DNA from: Brachynemurus nebulosus
Lineage: Eukaryota; Arthropoda; Insecta; Neuroptera; Myrmeleontidae
Length of the DNA stretch: 64,000 bases
Assembly: GCA_035578155.1 (NCBI GenBank)
Contig: JAPWDM010000007.1
Location: forward strand, 32,772,413-32,836,412
Direction: 5' to 3'
Below are positions 12,639 to 24,125 of the stretch, piece after piece. The notes under the pieces were generated by a model, which saw only the letters and a list, made by a program, of their open reading frames with translations, was not told the DNA's origin and made no database searches. Both the position numbers and the translations under genes were made by a program. How positions within the stretch are numbered: the stretch's first letter is position 1; every line of letters begins with the position of its first letter.

Positions 12639-12710
12639 AAAATTTAAACTTTGAGCTAACCCCTCGGTCATCCGTTATTGATGCACGCCTCACCTGTCGC
12701 AATCCGTTAA
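12639..12710 (+). CDS. Candidate 72-nt internal exon, unrecognised
   Basis: A good acceptor (TTTATATTTATTTCTTCAG) ends at 12638 and a donor-like GTGAGT starts at 12711. The 72 nt between is clearly richer in GC than the neighbourhood. It has only one open frame (entered after two bases), reading NLNFELTPRSSVIDARLTCR and two or three more residues; the other two frames have stops. The length is a multiple of three. I do not recognise the peptide, and no partner exon was found nearby. Confidence 0.3.
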
Positions 12711-13324
12711 GTGAGTGACCTTGACTGTGTACTTTTCACAAAAATTTCCTTCAAAGGAGTCAAGAATTTGTGACATTAGATACATTTTGCTTCTTGGACG
12801 CAATAGTTACATACGAGACATAACAATTTTATTGAAATAAAACCAAATAGAAAAAATCTAGTCAGTGTTTTTTGGCGAAGGCCGATGACCCACCTGGCAA
12901 CCAGACACGTATAAAACTTTCTGCACATGGTTAAGTAAACAATACAACTTTTTGCAATTAGACGAAATCCCTTCGATAAAATAGTCCACTAGCATGTTGC
13001 TATTTGCAGATGGCCAATATATTTTCAACTGACCCCCGTACTCTTTCAACATATTACAAAATTTATCTGTGTTAAGTTCAAATTTAAAAATAGATTATAA
13101 TAAAATTAGAATACAAATAATATATATGGTAAAAAAAAGAAAAAATAACAAAAAAATTACAATATTAAAAATATTGAAGTGATTTTTTTGTGGCATATAC
13201 CAGATGTTTACTTTATATCACGTATAACATAACTTTTGACCGGTTTGGACACAAACCGGTTGTATATTAATTATTTATAAATAATAAAACAAATATTTTA
13301 CTTAGCAAAAAATACCAAATTTAT
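12711..13324. other. Intergenic, nothing recognised
   Basis: AT-rich. A small hairpin ACCGGTTTGG / CCAAACCGGT-like pair occurs near 13240. The minus-strand frame at 12858-13052 has no domain and is not called. Confidence 0.45.
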
Positions 13325-14008
13325 TGCTTCCGAGACTACTAAAGTGACGGAAGCATTGTGATCACTTTTGAAAAATAAAAAATATTTTCCCTCCAATATA
13401 AAATTTTTTTAGGCACATTTTACGTTTTAGAGCTTCCTAATCAATTTTGGTTTGGTGTCTGTTCGTCTGTATGTCGCCAGTTTGCACGAAGCGGCATAAC
13501 TTCTGAACTATTCGATTGCTTTTAATGAAATTTTCAGAAATTATGCAGTTTAGTTCTTAGATGGTCCCCTATGAATTTAATCGAAATCGGAGTAACGGTA
13601 GCTACGCCGCAACCATGTCATTCCATTAATATACTAAATTGCACCAAGTGGCATAACTTCTCAACTATTCACTTCTTTTTTATGAAATTGTCAGAAATTA
13701 TGCGGTCTGGTTCCTAGATGGTCCCCTACAAATTTCATTGCATTCAGAGTAATAGTATCCACGGCGCTACTATGAAATATCATTAAATGTCAATATCTTA
13801 TTTACTGCTAGTCCCACTTCGCTCAAATTTCTAAAATATTTTGGGGGTTAGTTTCTAAAATATTTTTGCTATTATTCTATAATTTAGCCTTTAAATATTT
13901 TGAGTTACAACAATTTTTTATGAACTTTAAGGCGAAAATATAATTTCACGGTATATATATTTGATAGAATACCGTTTTAAAGTCTTACGAGTACGAGGAA
14001 GCTGTCTG
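13325..14008 (+). mobile_element. GCTTCCGAG repeat family, copy 1
   Basis: First of four copies (39746, 53341 and 59519 are the others). It opens with GCTTCCGAGACTACTAAAGT and a following CGGAAGC, which together form a 7-bp terminal hairpin. Inside are two diverged copies of a unit with GGCATAACTTCT and AGATGGTCCCCTA, about 160 bp apart. It closes near TACGAGGAAGCTGT. No coding capacity. Confidence 0.8.
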
Positions 14009-14629
14009 TTTCAAGTTCATTGTTCATTTTCAAACAAAATTATTGTTTGAAAATTGTTTGAAATTTATAACCCATTTAAGTTTTGATTTGAGCCAAGTAT
14101 TATCCTGTTACATACTGAGTTATGACGCATACAACTAGCCCATTTTGAAAAATAATCAGTGTGTTAGAAAAATAAATTTTGGTATTAGACACACGGTATT
14201 CGCTTATATAATTTGACCGGGCATTTATTGACCGACCACTGACGATCGGACCACTCCAAGATAACAAAAAATGAGCAAAAAATAACTGAACGTGATCTCG
14301 CCAATAAAAAAGATTCATCTAATAAAAAAATCAATACAGAATCATTACATAAATTCATATACGTGTGAGCTGTTTATTTTAAAAGTGATACAGATCTATT
14401 TTACTTTATTTCTAGTTATTTACAAATCGAAAATGATTTGATAAAATTCCAGCGACTAAATGTCAATTGTAACTAAAACTAGCAACAGTCTAGCGTTTTT
14501 ATTTAAGCTAATATACTAGCTTGGAGGTAAACTTAGTGGATTTTCTTTTTTCAGACTAAAAAAACAAAAGTTACTAAGTATTTTTGTACAGTTTATTTAT
14601 TAATATTTTGAGTATGCACAATAAATAAG
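14009..14629. other. Intergenic, nothing recognised
   Basis: AT-rich. The minus frame at 14100-14318 has no recognisable domain. Confidence 0.45.
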
Positions 14630-14765
14630 TTCTTAAAATTAAAAATCACAAAGTGATTGAAAAAATTATCCGGATCGGTCGGGAATCGAACCAAGGATCT
14701 CCCGGTAATTAGCCAGGTGTCTTCGCCATTGGATCAACGATCTGGTGTTCGACAGCCACCAGAGC
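14630..14765 (-). mobile_element. tRNA-derived SINE, minus-strand copy
   Basis: Read on the minus strand, a 72-nt tRNA-like head (14743 down to 14672) has an A-box-like TGATCCAATGG and a B box GGTTCGATTCC. A 5-bp anticodon stem CCTGG/CCGGG encloses the loop CTAATTA, putting AAT exactly at positions 34-36. The acceptor stem pairs at only 5 of 7 positions, so a working tRNA gene is unlikely. A tail CGGATAATTTTTTCAATCAC follows, shared with the copy at 15001. Confidence 0.7.
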
Positions 14766-14834
14766 TAGACAATCATTCAACTACCTATGTGTATTGGTAC
14801 TCTCTCTAATGCGAGAAACAGTTACAATTTTTCA

Positions 14835-15280
14835 ATTTCAAATATTATCGAGTGCTTATGAAACATTACTACGTATGACAAATTTTTGTTTGCATTTAAA
14901 CACACGCAGTATTCATATGTTCACTTATCGTTCAGCTAAATTGAAACTTTAAGCACTCGATTTCTTTGGTTAGTATGACCAAACTCCACATGTAAATTAA
15001 AAGTGGTTGGTCCAATGGCGAAGACACCTGGCTAGTTCCCGGGAGATCTTGGGTTCGATTCCCGGCCGATTCGGATAATTTTTTCAATCACTTTGTGATT
15101 TTTAATTTACATATGTGGATTTTGGTTATACTAACCAAAGAAATCGAGTGCTTAATGTTTCAGTTTAGCTGAACGATAAGTGAACATATGAATACTGCGC
15201 GTGTTTAAATGCAAACTAAAGTTTGTCATATTTAGTAATGTTTCACAAGCACTCGATAATATTTGAAATTTAAAAATAAG
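14835..15280. repeat. Large palindrome with a SINE in its loop
   Basis: The left arm (about 14835-15000) and right arm (about 15105-15280) are reverse complements over about 170 bp. Shared strings include AATATTATCGAGTGCTT, TTCACTTATCGTTCAGCTAA and AGCACTCGATTTCTTTGGTT. The plus-strand tRNA-like SINE at 15001-15115 lies exactly at the centre. Transcription of either strand would give a long hairpin. Confidence 0.85.
15001..15115 (+). mobile_element. tRNA-derived SINE, plus-strand copy
   Basis: The head at 15001-15072 has A box TGGTCCAATGG, T loop TTCGATT and B box GGTTCGATTCC. The anticodon stem CCTGG/CCCGG-type encloses CTAGTTC, so AGT falls at 15034-15036, canonical position 34 counted from 15001. 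The acceptor stem pairs at only about 4 of 7 positions, arguing against a functional tRNA. The shared tail AATCACTTTGTGATTTTTAA follows. It lies in the loop of the surrounding palindrome. Confidence 0.72.
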
Positions 15281-16028
15281 TTCTCAAAAATGGCAGGTAC
15301 CGAAAAAAAATCAATTCCTTTACCCGTTTTGTCAGTCTTCAACATTTTTTGTTTTAACAGTAAAAAAGCAGTTTTTAAAGCAGCAACAAAACTGAATAGA
15401 AGTAGTTTCGAGAAAAACGCGTGGTTAACATTTTGAAAAAAATTTCAAGTAGCCCCACAACAATCTAAGTCTTCGTTGCAAACAGCTGACGTTGAAACTG
15501 AACACTAAATTAAACTTTCTTTTAAGGACACAGTTTTAAAAATTGAAACTTTTATTTCAAATTTCTATACTAGAATACCTGATTGAAACTAGACTTATAC
15601 CTGTTTCAAAAATAAACGTCCCTCAATCAAATATTACATTAACACAAAAAAATCAATAATTTTTCGTTTGCGGAATCCATACACCGTTTCAACTCAAAAT
15701 TTTTACGTTATTTGAAAACTGTTACATAACCAATGTTCGTTCGTAGTGTCAAATGTGAATGTATACGTACATTTTAAATTTATGAAAGTCCGATTGGATT
15801 TAACCGAAGAGTACAAAGCAAATACTTGTAATTGTTTTTTGCCGTTTTTATGTGGTTATTGTATGTTTTGTGTATATTTTATAGTTTACGGATTAAACGG
15901 ATGGTCAGTCAGTGTTGTTGGTCAGACGAAATTCTCCGATAACTTTTTTTTGCGAAGGCAATAATTAAATATCTTAGCTGATATGAAAATTTATTGGAAT
16001 TTCTGAGTTCAACTACTGTTTAATGTTA
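15281..16028. other. Intergenic, nothing recognised
   Basis: AT-rich. A fragment with TTCGAGAAAAACGCG near 15403 is shared with about 40715 and 49965. The 72-codon frame at 15746-15964 has no domain. Confidence 0.45.
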
Positions 16029-16698
16029 CAGTAGAACCTCTGATTACGGACACCACAAATTTTTTATGACGGTGGCATACTATACTAAAAACCAATGTAT
16101 TCAGCACTCTCTTAAGCGAGCCATCTGTTAACCGGACCCGGGACACAATATTTTTTGGCGAAAACATATTAATTAGTACAGTATTACCTCCATTAATTGA
16201 ACGCAAGTACGTCTAGTGCGTATGTATATCTGTATGGGTTAGGTATAATTGATCATGTTTTAACTTGTTAACAATGATTCTAATGTGACGATGCCTTTAC
16301 AAACGTTATATTTTTGTATAAGTACGTAAACTCGTTCAATTCAAAAGAAATTTTGAATTAAGAAATTAGTTATGAATATAGGGTTGTCAACCGTACTTTA
16401 TAATAAAGTATCCTACTTTATTTTTCACAAACATACTTTATACTTTTGCATAAAAATAAAGTATGCTAAAATATTTTATTTTGAATCTTTACCGTGATTA
16501 CACTAAACAAAACTCTCCGATACGTAATTCCCAAACGATTTATTAAATATTAAGATGGATGATTTATCTATATTCTGAATCAATAATACTTAAAGAAATC
16601 CAGAAAAAATCTACTAATAATAACAAAAAATTTGCAAAGAAAAGTATTGCTGAAAAGCGGCAATAAATACTTAAAAATGCGTGCGATAACTTATCAAA

Positions 16699-17734
16699 TA
16701 GGGATTGTAATACCGGTAAATCGGTTTACCGGTTTACCGGTTTACCGGTAAATTACTAAAAATGCCTTAAAATTTTTATCGGTAAATCGCTGATTTTCTA
16801 CCGATAATTCGATAAATTAAAAATAATTGAAAATTTTTATAAGTTCATTTTATTCTATAGAAGAATGATCAAGTTTATTGAAAGTTTATTGTGTATCCAT
16901 AATAAATTATTCTATGGAACAATAAAATCGCATAATGCAATGGTCAATTTTAAAATTTACTTACATATTATTTAAATCAGCCGTACTTTTTCCAAAATAA
17001 TTAAACATTACGTTAAATGATTACATTGTAAGAAGCGGTAAGTAAATTTTTATTACAGGTAGGTATATATAATCGATTCATAATTTATGATTATTTAACA
17101 AATAAAATTATTTAAGTCGTAAAATCAAACAGATACAATTTTTTTTTACATAATTTTTATCTTATTTTCTATACTGTTTATCAGTGTTTTTCAACCTTTT
17201 TCATGGTGCGACCCCCCTAGTACGAAAAAATATTTCGCGACCCCCTACCCTCCGCTATTTCTAAGTTTTGTTTTTTTTTATGTCATATAAATATGGAATC
17301 CGTTTATCATTACTAATTATTTTCAGTTAGATATCGATTAAATATGTAATTGAGGACTTGAATCAGGCATATTTTTACTATTATTGAAAGTAAGGATTTA
17401 CTGTTATTGAAAATAAGCCGCAGTTATTTGTTTTGAAACTTTATCACGCGAAAGCATGAAACCATCACATTAATGTAACCTTTAATTAACCTTCTCTTTA
17501 TTAAATATTATATATTGAACTAGAGTTGTTTTATTTTTAAAGTAACTGCGACCCCGTTAAAAAGGTTGAAAAACACTGCTGTATATAATGACCTAAATAA
17601 AATAATTTTACGTTTTTATTTATTTATTTTTCTAATATTAATTCTTATATTTTACATGTTTTAAAAAATTCCGGTAAATTACCGGTAAACCGGTTTTGCT
17701 AAAAAATGAAAAAGTCGGTAGATTACAATCCCTA
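16699..17734. mobile_element. hAT element, third level of the nest
   Basis: The ends TAGGGATTGTAAT and ATTACAATCCCTA are perfect inverted repeats. The octamer TTATCAAA is exactly repeated at 16691-16698 and 17735-17742. Just inside are repeated ACCGGT words (TTTACCGGTTTACCGG on the left, TTACCGGTAAACCGG on the right). It interrupts the hAT at 16379 and is itself interrupted at 17182. No transposase is visible. Confidence 0.95.
17182..17578. mobile_element. hAT MITE, innermost level of the nest
   Basis: The ends CAGTGTTTTTCAACCTTTTT and AAAAAGGTTGAAAAACACTG are perfect 20-bp inverted repeats of the Charlie-like hAT type. The flanking octamers CTGTTTAT (17174-17181) and CTGTATAT (17579-17586) match at 7 of 8. 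A GCGACCCCCTA word next to the left end is typical of such MITEs. At 397 bp it has no coding capacity and is the youngest of the four layers by position. Confidence 0.93.
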
Positions 17735-17742
17735 TTATCAAA

Positions 17743-17914
17743 TATATATAAAAAAATTAAGTATTTCTTATTTACTGGTCCCACAACCGTAGCTTTCACT
17801 GAGAGAGTTCTTTCGGTGATGAATGTGAAGTGGCGAGCAGAGAGATATAGATCCTCCATAAATTTAATAGAAAAAAGTATTATTTATTTATTTAAATCTA
17901 AACTTAGATTGTAA
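17743..17914 (+). pseudogene. hAT transposase C-terminal relic
   Basis: The frame downstream of the third-level insertion reads through FTERVLSVMNVKWRAERY, ending at a stop at 17914. The ER-x-x-S-x-MN-x-x-W-x-x-ER pattern is the signature near the dimerisation end of hAT transposases. The upstream part of the protein is absent: the insertion at 16699 lies directly before it and sequence further left has stops in all frames. It belongs to the second-level hAT and cannot encode an active enzyme. Confidence 0.7.
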
Positions 17915-18223
17915 AACTTGCTAACTATGAAACGTTCATAGATAACAAAAATTGTTAGCGTGTGCTAAAAACACAAAAAAAAATGTATTTAAGGCAATAA
18001 AAACTTAAATTTGGAAAATACTTTTTTTTCTAATAAATACTTTATTTTTTCTTATTCAAAAGATTGATTAGATACTTTATTTTTCTCAAAAAAAGTTGGC
18101 AACCCTACATGAATACTATATCATTTAATGCTATTATTTACTCTGCCCCTGTTAAGCGGACACCTCTGTAAGCCGGACAAATTTTTGCGTGACACTGCTG
18201 TCCGATTAACAGAGATCCAACTG

Positions 18224-18735
18224 TAAAAAAAATTCCATCTCCTCAACAAATTCTGATGTCCAATCGTAGAAAATTGTGAAGTTGGCACGCTTGGTCTAGA
18301 GTAAACAGACCGTAGATTACTTATTATCTAATTTCCAAAAAAATTTCGTCCCAAAATTCCAACAATATTAATCGTAAAAATACAGTGAATTGAGAGTCGA
18401 AGTTCACACCTTTAACATTGACTCTAATGAATCAAACAATCAATCAGAATCAGTCAGATACGTAATTTAAAAAAATTATGTTTATTCGAATTAATTCAAT
18501 AGATTATTTGTTATGAATACGTTAGGATAATCAACAGGTGTACATTGAAATCAATATAACCGTCACGAAAGCCGTCACTGTGTTTTCACACTATAAATCG
18601 TATAGTATCGTATATACCGGCATACAATGTGCACAGAGTACACTGTCCGTCAAAAAAATATCATACGCTACTGGGTGCATTCATTTAAATCAGTAGTTAC
18701 ATAATTTTACAAATATGAGAATAATTTGCTTTATC
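18224..18735. other. Intergenic, nothing recognised
   Basis: AT-rich, no gene or paired repeat end seen between the nest and the next hAT MITE. Confidence 0.45.
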
Positions 18736-19209
18736 TAGTGATGAGCAAAATTAGTCTTGGTCTTGCAGTCTTGTCTTGGTCTTGTATTTTTTTGCAAGAC
18801 CAAGACCAAGACTATGTATATCAATAGCAAGACCAAGACCAAGAGTATAAGTATGGCTGCAAGACCAATACCAAGACTCAAGTGAGCAAGACCAAGACAA
18901 TAGCAAGAAAAAAGCAAGACTCTTGCTAAATTATTTAAATATAGTTTAAAAGTATAATTAATACCGTAAAGAGATAAAATTCTGATTTTAGAAGGAAAAA
19001 GTTCGCTAATAAAAAAATTCAAGAAAGTGCAAGATTCTTTAGCAATACCAAGACTAAGACCAATACCAAGACTGCATTTTGCAAGACCAAGACCAACACC
19101 GAGACTCAAACTGCTCTAGCAAGATCAAGACCAACATTCTTAATGCAAGAACAAGACCAAGACCAAGACTGCCAAGTCTTGGTCTTGGTCTTGCAATTGC
19201 TCATCACTA
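18736..19209 (+). mobile_element. hAT MITE with (TCTTGG)n interior, copy 1
   Basis: The ends TAGTGATGAGCAA and TTGCTCATCACTA are perfect inverted repeats. Flanking octamers GCTTTATC (18728-18735) and ACTTTATC (19210-19217) match at 7 of 8. Both halves are filled with degenerate TCTTGG / CCAAGA hexamers, around a unique core with TTAATACCGTAAAGAG. The 124-codon minus frame across it is a by-product of the hexamer repeats (alternating L/G/S) and not a gene. Two more copies are at 35653 and 47574. Confidence 0.92.
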
Positions 19210-19239
19210 ACTTTATCACATTTCACTAAATTTTGTTTG

Positions 19240-19400
19240 TGATTCGGAAAGGAACGTTACCTGATGATGAGTTAATTAATCAAAAGCTTACTCGTAACCG
19301 AACAATGTAATTTAATGAAAAGTAACAAAGCAAATTATTCTCATATTTGTAATATGGAATTTCACAAAATAAATCTTTCAAATGTTAATTATTTATAAAT
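19240..19400 (+). repeat. CTGATGATGAG family, copy 2
   Basis: It matches copy 1 from CTGATGATGAGTTAATTAAT through AAAGTAACAAAG, TTGTAATATGG and TTTCACAA. It lies just outside the hAT MITE at 18736. Confidence 0.6.
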
Positions 19401-19817
19401 TTGACTGTTTTACAAGAAACTTCCGACATGTAAAGTGTCCAAGCGCCTCCTAAAGGTAAATCCGGTCCTGGATGTACGCCATTTTTAAAAAAAAATGCAA
19501 GTGCGTATAGGACACGTATTAAGTTAGGGATCTTCGAGATAAAATTATGTAAGTTTATTATAAAAATGGGTAAATATATTCGACAATGTTACTAGCACTT
19601 GAGGTACTTGAGGATTAGGTGATAATTTGGTTCCTTATATCTCGAGACTTAAGCATGATATTGCATGATTACGGGAAAATACCTTCTGTGTTATACACGA
19701 ATGATCCAAAAATTATTGGAAGTGTGACAAACGAACGGATTTAAACTACAATTGCTTCCAAGTTGTTTATCTTCGTAACCCGAAAAATATTCCTGTTAAT
19801 TTTTATAACATTTCAAC

Positions 19818-20894
19818 TAGTGACGTCGGACCGAGGAGCAGTTAGTCGATTAATCGATTAAAGTTGCTTTTCAGACAACATTAGTCATTAGACGAGAATA
19901 TCGTGCATACAATAGTCGATTAATCAATTAAATTTTTAGTTGAATTCATAAATTAGTAATCTATGTATTCATCATTTGAATTTAATTACTAACTTTTAAG
20001 AAAAATGAAGATATGCCAGATCGTAATGTATTGGTCACATAAAAGTGAAAAAATGTACAAATACGTAATTTTTTAGTTTTCATTTTTATGAAGACCAATA
20101 AAACTCGTACAAAAAAATTAATAAATTTGTCGTTTTTAGTCATTTAATTATTTTAGTCATTTAGTCGAAGGTAAAATTGTCGACTAAAAAATGGCTAAAT
20201 GTAAACAAAATTAGTAGTGATCGAAGAGGTTGCGGGGCTGACAGTATTGTCTTTATTTTTTTAAGGTATTAAAAATTGTTTATTTTTTTTTAGATAAAAC
20301 ATTTTGATGCGATTTTAAATATATACAACAGGTAATTATAGATGCCTATATACGGACAATATCCTCTTATATTGATATGTTTTGAATATATTTTAGATAT
20401 GCGTGTATACATTTGTTGTCACAACTTGCTTGGTCCGATTTTAATTTTATGTATTGTGTAAGGTATGTTTTGATGTTATAAATAAATGATTTATGTGTAT
20501 CAATTGTCTTTTTTCTTCCAGTAAAATGTGAGAGAGACAACACATTATTTTGTTTTCCTAAAAATCTTTTTTTAAATGACAGCTTATTTTTTTATTAACA
20601 AGTTTTAACTTACAGTCAGTTAGTCAAATTTTCAATAATTTTAATTTAAAAAAAGTTAAAATTTTTGTACTTTTTTTAAAATAACGCTTTTTTGTAACTT
20701 GAAAGTAATTTTTATTAACAGCTGATGGTTAATAGAGAATATACCGATACAATTTTTTTTTTTTAAATGTATTTACCCCGATTTTTTAACGTTTTAAGTT
20801 TTGAAAATATAAGTACGGTCCTGTCAGCACCGCAAGATTTCGAACATTAAAAATTAGTCAACTAAACCGATTAATCGATTATTCGGCATCACTA
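19818..20894. mobile_element. hAT element with ATCGAT-rich ends
   Basis: The left end starts TAGTGACGTCGGACC and then CGATTAATCGATTAA; the right end is the complement, finishing CGGCATCACTA. The octamer ATTTCAAC is repeated exactly at 19810-19817 and 20895-20902. The terminal style resembles the hAT at 26821 (TAGAGATGTCGATT). No transposase frame was found in 1077 bp, and another inverted-repeat unit lies inside it. Confidence 0.92.
20230..20835. mobile_element. Putative MITE nested in the hAT at 19818
   Basis: TTGCGGGGCTGACAG on the left is mirrored by CTGTCAGCACCGCAA on the right, one mismatch in 15. TCGAA lies a few bases outside both ends. The 606-bp interior is AT-rich and non-coding. 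No standard target duplication is certain. Confidence 0.5.
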
Positions 20895-20902
20895 ATTTCA
20901 AC

Positions 20903-21516
20903 TTCAAGATTAACGTTGGACGTCACAAATTTTTTAACGTTCCCTGTACAAAATACGAACCAATAAAATTGTAAATAGTATCGCAGATTCATACAACATA
21001 ATCTTTTTCAAACACAGTTGAATACGGTACGTCAAACGTCAAACATATACATATCGGCATCGCATCGGGGCCCGGCAAGAGCGCAACTCAACAACAAACA
21101 ATTTCAAGTCAAGTGTTGCGAACCGAACTAGTAGAAACGGACTAAACTCAAATTGTACCATTATTATGTGTAATCATATATTATATATGTTTACAATTGA
21201 AATCATTTAAATATAAATGTTAAAAATTTTTATTCAGTGCTATTTTCAATACGTGAATCCGTAACAATACCGGCAAATCATTTAATTGTTGCATTGTTGT
21301 TACAAAACAGATGTGTTTTATTACGGATTTCAATTGTTGTGAATTGTGTACAATTTTAAACAATTGGACCAATTGTTGTTAAAACATTTAGTGTGTAAGA
21401 AAATATAGTTGAGATCAAATTTTGTTTTTGCTTTTTTTTTTTTTGGATATCTGTTTTGTACGAGTAATTGTTAAAAAAAGTATGTATCTAACCTTTTTTA
21501 ATTGTTACTACATGTA
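20903..21516. other. Intergenic with a short GC-rich patch
   Basis: The stretch at about 21050-21150 (CATCGCATCGGGGCCCGGCA and the following CAACTCAACAACAAACAA) is much less AT-rich than its surroundings and reads like a 5' untranslated leader. No ORF follows, so I do not call a promoter. Confidence 0.3.
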
Positions 21517-21700
21517 CAGGGTGTTTTTTTTTCACGTGATAGAACTTTAATTCTGTTCATTCCGCAATAAGATGAGTGTCAATTGTTGCAGAAACCTTAC
21601 ACGTACCCCTAACGAAAAAAATCTATTGGTGTCAAACGGGGCATTGTGAAGGCCAATTTCATAGAACAAAAGTTCTATCAATGTAAAAAAAAACACCCGA
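21517..21700. mobile_element. MITE with TA flanks, 184 bp
   Basis: The left end CAGGGTGTTTTTTTTTCAC, then GATAGAACTTT, is mirrored at the right by AAAGTTCTATCAATG and AAAACACCCGA. TA lies outside each end (21515-21516, 21701-21702), which suggests Tc1/mariner-type integration. The interior is non-coding. Confidence 0.75.
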
Positions 21701-22086
21701 TATTTTATTGTGTTCGCTCGGCTTTCTGCAACAATGTATACAAGAATAAGTAGTTATGTTCGTGAGTGTTTGATGAAGTAGTGTCACGGACAGTAATCTA
21801 GATGATCTTGGTTCGAATTTTGTGGTTGTATTAACTAATTTATTTATTTACTTCAGCCAATTAAACTGAATATTCACTTGTTTCCAATTTTACAATTACA
21901 GTGAGGTCTAATATATTTTTTTTGTAAGTATTGGTCACAGAGTTTAACGCAGCCATTAAGTATAAAATTTTTGGCGAGAAGTTTTTAGTATTTTCAGTAT
22001 ACTCAGGCGGTAACCACATTTAGAACTGCGGTGTCGAACCAGTACGGGCGATCGTATTATTATCCGCAGTAGTTATAAAACTAAAA

Positions 22087-23114
<1,028 letters not shown>

Positions 23115-23884
23115 TAAGTAATTAAAGTACAAACTCAGTATCTACGACCTTAGGCGTCCATAGATCTTTTCCAAAATGCCGAAAAAAAATCTGACATAAC
23201 CATACAAAATTAAGTTGTCTGAGCTATTTTCAATATATAGAAATTTCTTCAAATATGGACTATTTTTTTGTTGTTTTTTTGTTTTTTGTTTTACCACAGT
23301 GCCGGCTTCTCCTCATTACGGACAGTTCTGGATATTCTGTTCAAAATATCAAATTTCATCCGATTAAGTTAAAAATATGAGTTCAAATCCTGATATAATT
23401 AACACTTGAATTCTAAATGGTCAAACGAAAGTTTACCATTGGTAAGAATTCATTTCCGCAATGGGAAACTAAACATCTCTTACATTTCCTTCTTAAGCAG
23501 CTTCTACATAAGTTGACATAACATACCTATCACATATATTGAGAACATCGCCATAACTGTCGAACTTGATGTATTAGTTAAAAATTGTTGTTGTTGCGTT
23601 AAGTAATTTCATGAAAACTAGCAAACTGCGCATGGCTTCCTCAATCTTTACACGTCCTTATAAATTCCTAACACGTTAACCCCCGTGTGCACCAATTTGA
23701 TTCACACTAAAATTGTGACATCCACTCGAAATCTGTGCCTTGCGTGATAATTTAGAGTGGTCTGCACGAGAATATGTCTGGGAGATTGAAATTAACGGGC
23801 ATTCTAGCGCGGGTTTAGTGAATAGTCTCAACAGGACCGTATTTACGCGCAGACAGAGCCGGATTCAGTTCTCGAATTCGGGGT
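23115..23884. other. Intergenic, mixed composition
   Basis: Moderately less AT-rich around 23640-23880 (for example CGTGTGCACCAATTTG and GGGCATTCTAGCGCGGG). I found no ORF, splice-bounded exon or paired repeat end. Confidence 0.4.
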
Positions 23885-24125
23885 AACGGAATTCTTTTCA
23901 AAAGTATTATATAACTGATTCGACAGAAGTCCTCTTTCTACGGTTTACAGTTTTTTTTTTTGGGGTAATGAAAAATTTTACTGAACCTAATGACGTCGTT
24001 AGGGCGATTGGTTGAATTAGAGTGATTTGAGTCGAAACTTTTCATTTTTGCTATCAAAATAACAAAATTTCTTCTAGAAATATACTATTTCGACAGCCTA
24101 TGGGTCCACATCACAAAAAAATCTG
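23885..24125 (+). repeat. TTCGACAGAAGTC dispersed repeat
   Basis: It contains ATTCGACAGAAGTCCTCTTT, AGAGTGATTTGAGTCG and ACTTTTCATTTTTGCT blocks shared with 53031, 54380 and the 62340 array. The order suggests a head-to-tail partial pair. Confidence 0.55.

Larger units (their letters stand above)
16379..18107. mobile_element. hAT element, second level of the nest
   Basis: The terminal repeat is TAGGGTTGTCAACC on the left and GTTGGCAACCCTA on the right. The flanking octamers TATGAATA (16371-16378) and CATGAATA (18108-18115) match at 7 of 8 positions. Subterminal TACTTTAT words recur at both ends. Near its right end it keeps the C-terminal relic of a hAT transposase (see 17743-17914). Without the inner insertion it is about 685 bp, so it is an internally deleted hAT. 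Confidence 0.9.
16029..18223. mobile_element. Pogo-like MITE, outermost shell of a four-level nest
   Basis: The left end CAGTAGAACCTCTGATTACG is mirrored imperfectly at the right by CAGAGATCCAACTG. TA lies outside each end (16027-16028 and 18224-18225), the mariner/pogo target. The words GTTAAGCGGACACC and GTAAGCCGGACAAA near the right end are typical of this family style. A second copy at 63601-63735 matches the left 200 bp. With the inserted hAT and its target copy removed the element is about 458 bp, with no transposase. Confidence 0.82.

Noticed and set aside
14672..15072. Functional tRNA genes
   Set aside because: Anticodon and T arms look good but acceptor stems pair at only 4-5 of 7 positions, and a shared SINE tail follows both heads.
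16681..16760. ACCGGT repeats as a satellite or regulatory array
   Set aside because: They lie at both ends of a hAT with exact target duplication and are explained as its subterminal repeats.
18735..19109. Leu/Gly/Ser-repeat frames, also at 35751-36125 and 47523-47920
   Set aside because: They are translations of TCTTGG hexamers within hAT MITEs; their limits follow the element, not a gene.
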